A DNA stretch of 64,000 nt. It comes from Ceratopteris richardii. Lineage: Eukaryota; Streptophyta; Polypodiopsida; Polypodiales; Pteridaceae. This document shows positions 19,028-26,941 of the stretch, piece by piece; position 1 is the first letter of the stretch; the number at the start of each line of letters is the position of its first letter. The notes under the pieces are model-generated. The model saw only the letters and a list, made by a program, of their open reading frames with translations, was not told where the DNA came from and searched no databases. Location: NCBI GenBank assembly GCA_020310875.1, contig CM035438.1, forward strand, positions 95,771,205 to 95,835,204, read 5' to 3'. The translations under genes were made by a program, and so were the position numbers.

Positions 19028-21975
19028 CATACGGACCTAACCACCCAGTAATAAACACACAAGATAGAGAGGTAGTAAAAGCCCAAAAGTATCACATCAT
19101 GGCAGGAAGTATGTACAAGCACACAGATCAAGGGATCTTGGCTTGTTGTGTGGAAGAGGATGAGTACGCTAAATGGTTGCAATTAGCACATGTAGGTGCG
19201 TTAGAGCAACACTACTCAAAGCAACGAACCTTACAGACACTAAGGAGACTCGGAGCGCATTGGCCAACTATCGAAGCTGATGTCCAAAAGTTGTGCAAGG
19301 AATGCCCAATCTGTCGCACTAAACCACCTGTGGAACATGCCACTCTTTATCAAGTTTCCATAGTGCCAGATTGGAGTGAACCACTAGTATCCTTTCTGAG
19401 GATGAAAACATTCCCTCAAGACATGACGCTTGCTAGGAAAAGGAGTTTAGAACAAGAAGCCCAGGATTACTCACTCATTGGTGATAATCTATACAAGCGT
19501 GGTAAAGATGGTTACCTGAGACTATGTGTCCATGAAAGTGAATATCTCAAGATCTTGGAAACTGCTCACCAAGGAGTAGCAGGAGGACACTTTGGACCAG
19601 ATCGGGTGATCAAGGCAATACTATTTGCGGGCTTTTGGTGGCCGACCCTTCACATGGATGCACATACCTATGTGAAACGGTGTGATGTTTGCCAGAGAAC
19701 TCAGTATCCTATACGTAAAGATGAGATGCCACTGAAACCTATGATGGGTGGACGTGCATTCTCTAAGTGGGGAATAGACTTCGTAGGTCCTATTAATCCC
19801 CCAGCTAAGGGTTCCCATGCGGAATATATCATTGTTGCCACAGACTATCTAACAAAGTGGGTAGAGGTAAAAGCCACAACGAAGAACGATGCTCAAACAA
19901 CTGCTAAATTCTTGTTTGAGAATGTATTCACAAGATACGGGCTACCTATAGAGTTAGTAAGTGATAGAGGCACTCACTTCTTGAATGAAGTAATTGAAAA
20001 TCTGCTCCAAGAATTCTTGGTAGTTCATAAGAAGTCTGCCCCCTACCACCCACAAGCTAATGGGCAAGCCGAAAGCACAAACAAGATTCTGTGCAATGTG
20101 TTGACCAAGCTCGTGAATAATAAACGCTCTGATTGGGACAAACAGCTACACCATGTTGTTTGGGCATACCGAGTTGCCTACAAAACGGTACTCCAAGCCA
20201 CCCCCTTTCAGATGGTATTTGGTCAAAATGCAGTGCTACCATTGGACTTCTTGATACCTACATTGAAGGTAGCACAAGAGCACGAATGGACGGGTCATGA
20301 ACTCTCCTCTAGACTTTTTGACCTTGAACGATTAGGAGAAACAAGACTAAGGGCAGCTGCAGGGATATATGCAGCTAAGAAACGACAGAAGGCATATTTT
20401 GATGCCCACGTTAAGGATAAAGGTTTGAAGGCAGGCGACCTAGTACTAGTATACACTTTGAAACAACATGCGAGAAAATTAGAGAAGCGTGGCTATGGAC
20501 CTATGATCATAAATAGGATCTCCACAAGTGGAGCAGTGCAACTAGCCACATTGGAAGGTGACGTTCTCCCAAGCTATATAAGCGGATGCAGAGTCAAGTT
20601 ATATCAGGAACCTCTCACAGAGGAAATGCTAAGTCGACTCAATATTGCCAAGAAACGCAAGGAAGAAGAAAAGTGGATTCGAGAAGAAGCTCAAGCAGAA
20701 GCTTTAGAACGCATCAGAAGGATGAAGTTGCGAAGACAAGGTAGAGATCAGCCTAGAACAAATGACTATGCAGATCAAGGATATCATATGGCAATGTGTG
20801 AAGTCGCAGGAACAAGTTCCCATAGAATAATTGATCGACGACCTTTTGTGACCATAGAGGTAGGACAAGGAACTAGTGCACAGTCTGTGCGAGCATTGAT
20901 TGACTCAGGTGCAGCCACTAGTGCGGTGAGACTCTCTTACTGTCAAGAATTGAAATTAAAGGTCAATCCTATAGAAGCTTATCTCATAGGATTAGGAGGT
21001 GTGGAAACCCCTTGCATGGGCGAGGTGGAGCTTCCCCTCTACATTCAGGACATGTTAATGACAGTTAAGGTACTAGTGTGCGAAGACGAAGATCTCACGG
21101 AGCCTCTTGTCTTGGGTCAGGACTGGATCTATGATCATGCAGTCAACCTAAACCTAAGAAGTGGACTTCTTCAGGTATGGGTCAATCATAGTCGAATTAC
21201 AGTAGAGTTAGATAATGGAGCACTCAAGGAGCTAGGAAAGGCACACACTCCTGGTCCTTCCAGGAGTACACATGAAGATGACCATGCTGTTCTTGTCCAA
21301 AACTATGTGTTGCAGAGGAATGATGTTGGCAAAAAAGGAGTCAGGGATGCAACAGAACTCCCTTCTTTTCCAAAGGCCAGAGGGAGGCAGCAACCAAAGG
21401 TGGATCAAAGGCAGAAGAAGCAGAGTACTACCTATGTCGGAGATCAAAAGTACCTGCGCAGCAAAATGTCTCAGCTAGTGAAACAAGTGTGGGTGCGGAA
21501 AGGCGAACACCCGGTTGCACTCAAGCCAACCACACGGGCAAAGCCTCTTATTAGTAACCAACAACACGACACCAATAAGAAGTCTTTCAGAAGTTCTTCT
21601 GCTAACATGAAGTCTATTTGGGTGCCCAAGAAGTCGATGAAGGCTAGCCCACAATCAAGACAAATTTGGGTGCCTAAGGCTTGTTTGCGGGCTCAAATAG
21701 CTACACCAAGACCACACCCTATACAGCATGATCCATTCACTCGCACAGCCGGCATCCACTCGTTTTCAGCACTCAGGAACACACCAAGGCCCATGAGCAC
21801 GAACAGAATCACTTGTAAATGGGTCCCTAAAAGGCCTCATTTTCAAGCCGACACACCTATAAAGCTCTCGAGAGTCTCTACGAAACCAAGAGCAAAACCC
21901 ATCCACTGCATTTGGCAGCCTAAGACTTGTAACAAACCCCCGGACCCCATTTGTAAATCCATGACAACCTACTAA
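18982..21975 (+). CDS. Element B integrase (two HHCC modules, DDE core)-PR2-tail
   Basis: 997 codons, the shifted continuation of pol; the ATG at 18982 is incidental. Residues 1-90: first block with AHVGALEQHY and CKECPIC. About 150-240: second block with AHQGVAGGHF and CDVC. About 255-420: DDE core (WGIDFVGP, LVSDRGTHF, GQAESTNK). About 480-560: integrase C-terminus ending VLPSYISGCRVKLY, then a charged helix. About 620-740: PR2, with ALIDSGAATSAVR (catalytic Asp codon 20902-20904) and LVLGQDWI. From about 820: tail with five W-x-P-K-like motifs. No chromodomain. In an intact element this would be cleaved from Gag-Pol; what PR2 does is unknown. Confidence 0.9.
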   Translation: MEVVPQWAKPLVPVLTYGPNHPVINTQDREVVKAQKYHIMAGSMYKHTDQGILACCVEEDEYAKWLQLAHVGALEQHYSKQRTLQTLRRLGAHWPTIEADVQKLCKECPICRTKPPVEHATLYQVSIVPDWSEPLVSFLRMKTFPQDMTLARKRSLEQEAQDYSLIGDNLYKRGKDGYLRLCVHESEYLKILETAHQGVAGGHFGPDRVIKAILFAGFWWPTLHMDAHTYVKRCDVCQRTQYPIRKDEMPLKPMMGGRAFSKWGIDFVGPINPPAKGSHAEYIIVATDYLTKWVEVKATTKNDAQTTAKFLFENVFTRYGLPIELVSDRGTHFLNEVIENLLQEFLVVHKKSAPYHPQANGQAESTNKILCNVLTKLVNNKRSDWDKQLHHVVWAYRVAYKTVLQATPFQMVFGQNAVLPLDFLIPTLKVAQEHEWTGHELSSRLFDLERLGETRLRAAAGIYAAKKRQKAYFDAHVKDKGLKAGDLVLVYTLKQHARKLEKRGYGPMIINRISTSGAVQLATLEGDVLPSYISGCRVKLYQEPLTEEMLSRLNIAKKRKEEEKWIREEAQAEALERIRRMKLRRQGRDQPRTNDYADQGYHMAMCEVAGTSSHRIIDRRPFVTIEVGQGTSAQSVRALIDSGAATSAVRLSYCQELKLKVNPIEAYLIGLGGVETPCMGEVELPLYIQDMLMTVKVLVCEDEDLTEPLVLGQDWIYDHAVNLNLRSGLLQVWVNHSRITVELDNGALKELGKAHTPGPSRSTHEDDHAVLVQNYVLQRNDVGKKGVRDATELPSFPKARGRQQPKVDQRQKKQSTTYVGDQKYLRSKMSQLVKQVWVRKGEHPVALKPTTRAKPLISNQQHDTNKKSFRSSSANMKSIWVPKKSMKASPQSRQIWVPKACLRAQIATPRPHPIQHDPFTRTAGIHSFSALRNTPRPMSTNRITCKWVPKRPHFQADTPIKLSRVSTKPRAKPIHCIWQPKTCNKPPDPICKSMTTY

Positions 21976-22188
21976 CCACATCACTATCACACTACATCAT
22001 TCCACTTAGCTCTTAGGTCTACCGAACTCCTAACCACACACACACTCGCACCGAGCACTTACTAACCCATTAATCTCTCCCGACCCTCATGTTAATGTTG
22101 TAATGGGAACAACAACGGTTCTCTCTTGTCCTGTACAATCTTAACACATGTTTCTATATTCTCACAGAGACAGGAAGCAAGAAGTAAC
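21976..22188 (+). other. Pol-ORF2 intergenic segment of element B
   Basis: About 210 bases of C/A-rich sequence between the pol stop and ORF2, without coding signals. The same segment is kept in element A (2345-2557), which suggests constraint or recent common origin. It ends in the splice acceptor listed separately. Confidence 0.6.
22147..22167 (+). promoter_or_regulatory. Putative 3' splice acceptor before ORF2 of element B
   Basis: Pyrimidine-rich tract TTTCTATATTCTCACAG with AG at 22166-22167, preceded by TTAACAC as a possible branch site, 21 bases before the ORF2 ATG. Conserved in element A, with an analogous site in C. Suggests ORF2 and ORF3 are expressed from a spliced RNA; no donor identified. 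Confidence 0.5.
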
Positions 22189-25100
22189 ATGGCAGATACG
22201 GTAGGAACTAGCTCCCAGGCAGGCACCAGCCCCCAAGTTGTGGACATTGAAAGCCTTCCGGTTGAGGAGGAATTAAAGGAACAACCAGCGGCATTGAGGG
22301 CATTACATGCCATACCAGTTCAGAACCCTCCACAGGGGCACACAATGCCAGTCAGCAAAAACTCTCATTGGTTCAGTGATGTGGCAGGACCCCTAGGTGA
22401 AGGCACTTATATGTGGGAGGCAGAGATAGAATTCAATGGGCGCTGGGGCAGGTATCACTTTTTTACCAGGGAATTTGAAAGATTGCAGAATAATGAAGGA
22501 TTGAAACCCATATGGAAGAAGGCAGGACTCTACGAGTATTTCAAATTCCAATTGCCAAAGCCGGATTTTCTAAGGTGCTCGTATCTGATTAGCACCCTTA
22601 CTCCGAGCAAAGACAAAAAGGGATACAGCTCCTTTGTCCTCCCGTCTCTCACAAGGGGCAATGAGCTCAAGCGCTTCAGATTAACTATCAACTTGGTAAG
22701 GGAAGCTTTGGACATGAAAGGTATGCACATTCCTACGGAGAAAGAGACTATGGTTCCAGACAATATGAAGAACAGAAATTTGACGAAATTAAAGGACATG
22801 GTCGCGATGACACCTACGATCGCCATTCATTTACGCATGGTCATGCAACATTTCGCATTCCCCGCGCAGGAAAGGTTCACAATGCCTCCCAAAAAGATCT
22901 GGTTTAGCCTCTACTTAGCAGATGCCTTTGATTTGACAATCAATATGCCCCACTGGATTATCGACCAAATCCATTTGGCTCATCAAAGGTGGTATAAGAA
23001 ACAAAAATCTGTACTGTATGGATGCTGTGCGCTTACCAGAATTGTGTATAGATGTCTCGCATATGATGTACCAGTGCAAAGGGCTCTCATTTGGACCAGA
23101 GTGCAGGAGTTTCAACGTAGACTGTCAGCTGCAGGGCCTCCCTCAAAGAAGATGAGAGGCGCTGTCCAGATCCCTTGTGCACAAGCCCGCGGTGCAACCC
23201 TAACACCTGAAACAACTCCAAGGCTTCCCAGACGAGTGCAACCATTTACTATCAGGTTACCCAGGCACAGCACAGATGGCCCTAACCTTGTGTTTCCACC
23301 AGTACCTACTGATCTGGAATTTCCTCACGGATTCACTTTGGAAGATCTAACGGATGAAGAAGTTGCCAGAATCATTGAAGTTGTTAATGCGGAAGTCGAA
23401 GCAGAACAGGGTAGTGGACAACAAACGGCTACAAAACAACCCCAGCCAAGACAACCAGAAGTGGTGGAAGTGGAGGATGAAGAAGAAGAAGAACAAGAGG
23501 ATGAACAGGAAGGATTTTCTGATGAGGAGGCGCATGACTATGAGCAAGAAGTTATACAGGAGCTAGAGGGTGCCCCAGCATATACAAAGGAGTTGAAAAA
23601 GCTCTACGATACCATCAACAGGGTCCAACAACAACATAAGTTATCCCTTGCAGCAGGAAAGGCTATCATGCACCAAATCCTTGAGGAGGAAGGAGTCGAC
23701 GAACAATATCGTGCCACACTGGATATGATCTCTGATGCTTTAGGAGTACCTGAGACAGTGCATACTGCCCTGGCACAATCACGCAGAATGGAAAGAAGAT
23801 ACGGAAGACGTCCCCCACGAGCAGGGAAACAGATGAATGTCATAGTATCCGAAACACAAGGGACAGCCATGACCACGGGCACAGCACATACTGTGCACGA
23901 TACTAAAGAGACCCATGTGTCCAGTGCACCCCCATCACCCCCCTTGCCATCCCCGCCTCCCACTCCACCACATTCACCTCCCATTACCAATGTAACAACC
24001 ACCGTTACCGCCTCCGAGTCAACTGCCATGACTGAAGCACAAACCGCCAATCAACCCACACACCCTCTCAACACCTCCACTAACACTGTAATCCTAACGG
24101 CAGCTACCGACATCCCCATTCCCCCTCTCACACTTCCGAGCAGTTCATATTCACAACTGCACACACCACTGTACACATTCACCACAATCACTGCACCCAC
24201 AATTCCACTATTCACAATCACTCCCACTACTGCGTCCACCGTGGATTTGATGGACATATCACCCTCCACTGCACCTCTCCCTCCCCCCAGACGGCCACAA
24301 TCTCCCATTCCCCCACCACCCACTTCACCATTTTCCAGCACCGCATTCACACTTCCCTTCCCCTCTCCCTTTCCCTCTACACTTAACACCCTTCCTGCAT
24401 CCACCCCCATTAATAATGTATTTAATAACATGTATCAGTGCATGTCTCAGTTACAACAACACTATCAGCACCTCGATGCTCAGCATACAAGTTTGTTCAG
24501 GAGTCATGAAGCATTACAAGGAAGATTCATTGACTTAGAGAAAGAGAAGAAACAATTACAACAGCAGTTTAGTGCATTGCAAGAACAACATGAGCAATTA
24601 GTGGCAAATCCACCGCAGCCAGATGCAGAAGAAAGACAACAAATGGATGATCTGCTACACTCCCAAATCATAGAGAACCTCAAGCTCCATCGCAACATGG
24701 CTCTATTACGGAAGCATATGTCTGCAGCCCTGGAAGAAAATAGACGGCTTCAGACACAAAACGAAGAGAACTTGGAAGTAGCCATGGAAGGTTCCCCACA
24801 AGAAATTGACCCGGAGAAGTTTAAGGCCATTCCCTCGGACAATATGCAAATCATATTGGAAACCCATGCTGATCTCCTCGAAGCCCATGCAGCCTTAGAA
24901 AAGGAAAGAGAAGAACTACTAAGGCAATTGGAAGCTCAACCAGAACCACCCAAAGAAGTCCCAACCACAGCTGACACAACTGACGAAGTAGCAGCGCTCA
25001 AAGCACAACTCGAAGAATTACAAAAGAAAGTGCTTGAGTATGAACGCCAACCCTCCCCCTTGGTAGAACCAGAACCTGAAGACCTAGTACCAATCGAAGT

Positions 25101-25257
25101 AGAGGAAACTTTTGAGGACCCGTACGTTCCGATGCCAGCACCTGGAGGCAAGCAGACAGTAGAGGGCATGGACACCATTGAGATAGAGGCCCCTGAATGG
25201 ATGCAGAGATTAGAGAAAGTGGCCACAACCCATGATGACAGGGTACAGTTCAAATAG
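22189..25257 (+). CDS. Element B ORF2: globular domain, Pro/Thr-rich linker, coiled coil
   Basis: 1022 codons. The ATG at 22189 is preferred over an in-frame ATG at 22126 because the splice acceptor lies between them and A starts at the same Met. Residues 1-330: folded-looking region with GRWGRYHFFTREFERLQ, FLRCSYLISTLTPSKD and MPHWIIDQIHLAHQRW. About 400-470: very acidic (EEEEEQEDEQE). About 570-765: Pro/Ser/Thr-rich, almost without charge, mucin-like in composition. About 770-1000: Gln/Glu/Leu-rich heptad coiled coil (LEKEKKQLQQQF; AALKAQLEELQKKV). No signal peptide, no membrane helix, no catalytic motif seen. A structural or transport role is a guess. Homologous pieces occur in A, C and M. 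Confidence 0.85.
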   Translation: MADTVGTSSQAGTSPQVVDIESLPVEEELKEQPAALRALHAIPVQNPPQGHTMPVSKNSHWFSDVAGPLGEGTYMWEAEIEFNGRWGRYHFFTREFERLQNNEGLKPIWKKAGLYEYFKFQLPKPDFLRCSYLISTLTPSKDKKGYSSFVLPSLTRGNELKRFRLTINLVREALDMKGMHIPTEKETMVPDNMKNRNLTKLKDMVAMTPTIAIHLRMVMQHFAFPAQERFTMPPKKIWFSLYLADAFDLTINMPHWIIDQIHLAHQRWYKKQKSVLYGCCALTRIVYRCLAYDVPVQRALIWTRVQEFQRRLSAAGPPSKKMRGAVQIPCAQARGATLTPETTPRLPRRVQPFTIRLPRHSTDGPNLVFPPVPTDLEFPHGFTLEDLTDEEVARIIEVVNAEVEAEQGSGQQTATKQPQPRQPEVVEVEDEEEEEQEDEQEGFSDEEAHDYEQEVIQELEGAPAYTKELKKLYDTINRVQQQHKLSLAAGKAIMHQILEEEGVDEQYRATLDMISDALGVPETVHTALAQSRRMERRYGRRPPRAGKQMNVIVSETQGTAMTTGTAHTVHDTKETHVSSAPPSPPLPSPPPTPPHSPPITNVTTTVTASESTAMTEAQTANQPTHPLNTSTNTVILTAATDIPIPPLTLPSSSYSQLHTPLYTFTTITAPTIPLFTITPTTASTVDLMDISPSTAPLPPPRRPQSPIPPPPTSPFSSTAFTLPFPSPFPSTLNTLPASTPINNVFNNMYQCMSQLQQHYQHLDAQHTSLFRSHEALQGRFIDLEKEKKQLQQQFSALQEQHEQLVANPPQPDAEERQQMDDLLHSQIIENLKLHRNMALLRKHMSAALEENRRLQTQNEENLEVAMEGSPQEIDPEKFKAIPSDNMQIILETHADLLEAHAALEKEREELLRQLEAQPEPPKEVPTTADTTDEVAALKAQLEELQKKVLEYERQPSPLVEPEPEDLVPIEVEETFEDPYVPMPAPGGKQTVEGMDTIEIEAPEWMQRLEKVATTHDDRVQFK

Positions 25258-25262
25258 CATCC

Positions 25263-26360
25263 ATGTCACGATTGGAAGAGGTAATCATAAAATCCGAGTA
25301 CTTTAGAAACCTCTCACATCACAGGTGGATCGGCACCTCCGACGACTTGTATGTTCCTTTTTGTGTCTTAATGGCGGATTATAATTCTGAAATCAAGCAC
25401 CACACCTCACGGGAACCAACCTCTGCCACACAGTTTGCACCAGACGACATCCCAGAAAGTGCCAAGCAGGGAAATATTCGCCAACCGACTTGGAGAATTC
25501 GGCTGCTTGAAACCTACCCGGAAATGAATCGCACATGGAATAACATGCCCCTGTATATCAAGTACAATCCCTGCTACTGTCCTGTTTTCCAAAGAAGGTC
25601 GTGGCCGGAATACACAAAGATGGTGTTGACAACCAAAGGATGTGAGAAATGGCTCAACTATGTCTACTTAGCACCACCTAAAGGTCAACCTACCGTAGGG
25701 TATATGATATCGACAATTCGGCATTGGGGTGTCAGGTTCAAAAACGTACCAGATGTCATGACACAGATGTGCCTTAAAATTTTTGAACTCATGATAGTCA
25801 GCTTCCGGACCTTCAAGAATGTTAAGGAACCTCACCTCTCTGCGCTCGGATTCAATGAAGGCAATCAGGATCTTGTTTATGACATGAGCACAACGCCCTC
25901 TATTAATGTTGTTTATGCATGGCATGCCCGCATCAAATACCTACCGGCCTGCTTCAAACAGACATTTGAAGAGATGTTTATCACAGGGTTCTGGGAATAT
26001 CACTCAGAGATCTTCATTCCCAGGCCCTCACATTTATTACAATTGTTTGCAGTAGAAAAAGCTCTCCATTCAGAAAAGTTACGAATGCCACATCCAGAGG
26101 TTCCCGGGCCAGTAGATTGGGATGCTTTACTCACGGACTTGGCAAAGGGGTTGCGGATTGCAGAACATCACTTAGCACAATATGTCGTTGAGTACTACAT
26201 CCAAAAACCCACACAACACGGGTCTGTCAGGGACGACAGACGCGAGAGAGGGGGGGGTGTTGGAACTGAAGGACTCACTAGGCAAGGAAGCTTAAGAAGG
26301 GAGTCAGAGAGAAGAGAAGGCACAAGCAGACAAGGGAGTCAACGACGATCTGGCAAGTAG
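25263..26360 (+). CDS. Element B ORF3: unrecognised globular protein
   Basis: 365 codons, starting 5 bases after the ORF2 stop in another frame, an arrangement open to termination-reinitiation. Rich in aromatic residues (SHHRWIGTSDDLYVPF; YIKYNPCYCPVFQRRSWPEY; GFWEYHSEIFIPRPSHLL). The last ~33 residues run over the polypurine tract into the 3' LTR, so the natural C-terminus is Arg/Gly-rich and LTR-encoded. No signal peptide, membrane segment or known motif. A decayed homologue lies at 55940-56340 in element M (KHWLNYLQITTP against EKWLNYVYLAPP; HVPDIILCMKHKIINMLEVW against NVPDVMTQMCLKIFELMIVS), so it belongs to the family and is not a chance frame. Confidence 0.8.
   Translation: MSRLEEVIIKSEYFRNLSHHRWIGTSDDLYVPFCVLMADYNSEIKHHTSREPTSATQFAPDDIPESAKQGNIRQPTWRIRLLETYPEMNRTWNNMPLYIKYNPCYCPVFQRRSWPEYTKMVLTTKGCEKWLNYVYLAPPKGQPTVGYMISTIRHWGVRFKNVPDVMTQMCLKIFELMIVSFRTFKNVKEPHLSALGFNEGNQDLVYDMSTTPSINVVYAWHARIKYLPACFKQTFEEMFITGFWEYHSEIFIPRPSHLLQLFAVEKALHSEKLRMPHPEVPGPVDWDALLTDLAKGLRIAEHHLAQYVVEYYIQKPTQHGSVRDDRRERGGGVGTEGLTRQGSLRRESERREGTSRQGSQRRSGK
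26243..26257 (+). promoter_or_regulatory. Polypurine tract of element B
   Basis: GAGAGAGGGGGGG immediately precedes the TGTTGG start of the 3' LTR, the expected plus-strand primer of LTR retrotransposons. It fixes the LTR start at 26258. Confidence 0.85.
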
Positions 26361-26941
26361 GCCAATAATTTTCTTCATGAAGAAGCAAGTACGAGCATTC
26401 ACGCAGATCTAGCACTAAGGCAACCTTTAATTTTTCAAAACCCTTACACCAATTAAAAGTGATTCTCATCACTAACAACCCCTGTAAATACCATGTTCAC
26501 CTTTTTGTGGCTCCATTTTGTGCAAGCCGAGGAGTCCTCGAGCTTGAGGAGCCTTAGAAGTAGTTGCTTACCAATTTTCTTATTTTTTAGATCTCATTTG
26601 AGCCCTCAAATAAGCCCTGGAACCTAATTTTTTAACTAGGCCGGACACTAGGTCTGGACAGGGCCAAAGCTAGTCAAAAACTATAAAAGGAGCTAGAGAG
26701 CTCATTTTTGGGGTTAGATTGTAATTGAATTGAACTTGTAAGAGCTTTTTGAAAGTAATCTAAGAACTCCATTGCTTCTCACTCTTTGTCTTGCCGTGTG
26801 TGCGCGTGTGTGTGTATGTGTGTGCATGTTTGTGTGCTTCTCACTCACGCACTTGTGCCTCCACTTGCTCGAGGTCTTCATACCATCCTCACGTCTTCCC
26901 GGATTGACATTAAAGGAGGTGCTACTCATCACTGAGCTACA
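26258..26941 (+). repeat. 3' LTR of element B
   Basis: 684 bp from TGTTGGAACTGAAGG to CTGAGCTACA (TG...CA), bounded left by the polypurine tract and right by ORF2 of element C. Matches the LTR of A and the solo LTR at 59591. It holds a TATA box and a TG/CG microsatellite (about 26800-26835). Confidence 0.92.
26682..26689 (+). promoter_or_regulatory. TATA box in the LTR of element B
   Basis: CTATAAAAGG in a GC-moderate context, conserved in the A copy; probable core promoter in the LTR. As this is a 3' LTR it could drive transcription outward into element C, against C's own sense. Confidence 0.5.

Larger units (their letters stand above)
14559..26941 (+). mobile_element. Element B: Ty3/gypsy LTR retrotransposon, same family as A, 5' part displaced by A
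   Basis: Begins abruptly inside gag at 14559, directly after the LTR of A. It then runs through gag, PR1, RT, RNase H, integrase, PR2, W-x-P-K tail, ORF2, ORF3, polypurine tract and 3' LTR to 26941. Reading frames are nearly intact: one single-base deletion near 18980 is the only pol lesion seen. The right flank (26942 on) is ORF2 of element C, so B inserted into C. The expected target duplication is ATTGC (26942-26946); the other copy lies outside the window. The 5' LTR, leader and N-terminal Gag should lie left of base 1. Confidence 0.9.

Noticed and set aside
20400..20660. Chromodomain at the integrase C-terminus
   Set aside because: The region ends LPSYISGCRVKLYQ and passes into a charged helix; no chromodomain aromatic cage pattern is present, so a chromovirus assignment is not supported.
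22189..25257. ORF2 as an envelope gene
   Set aside because: No N-terminal signal peptide, no hydrophobic membrane segment and no furin-type site; the Pro/Thr-rich stretch alone is not sufficient.
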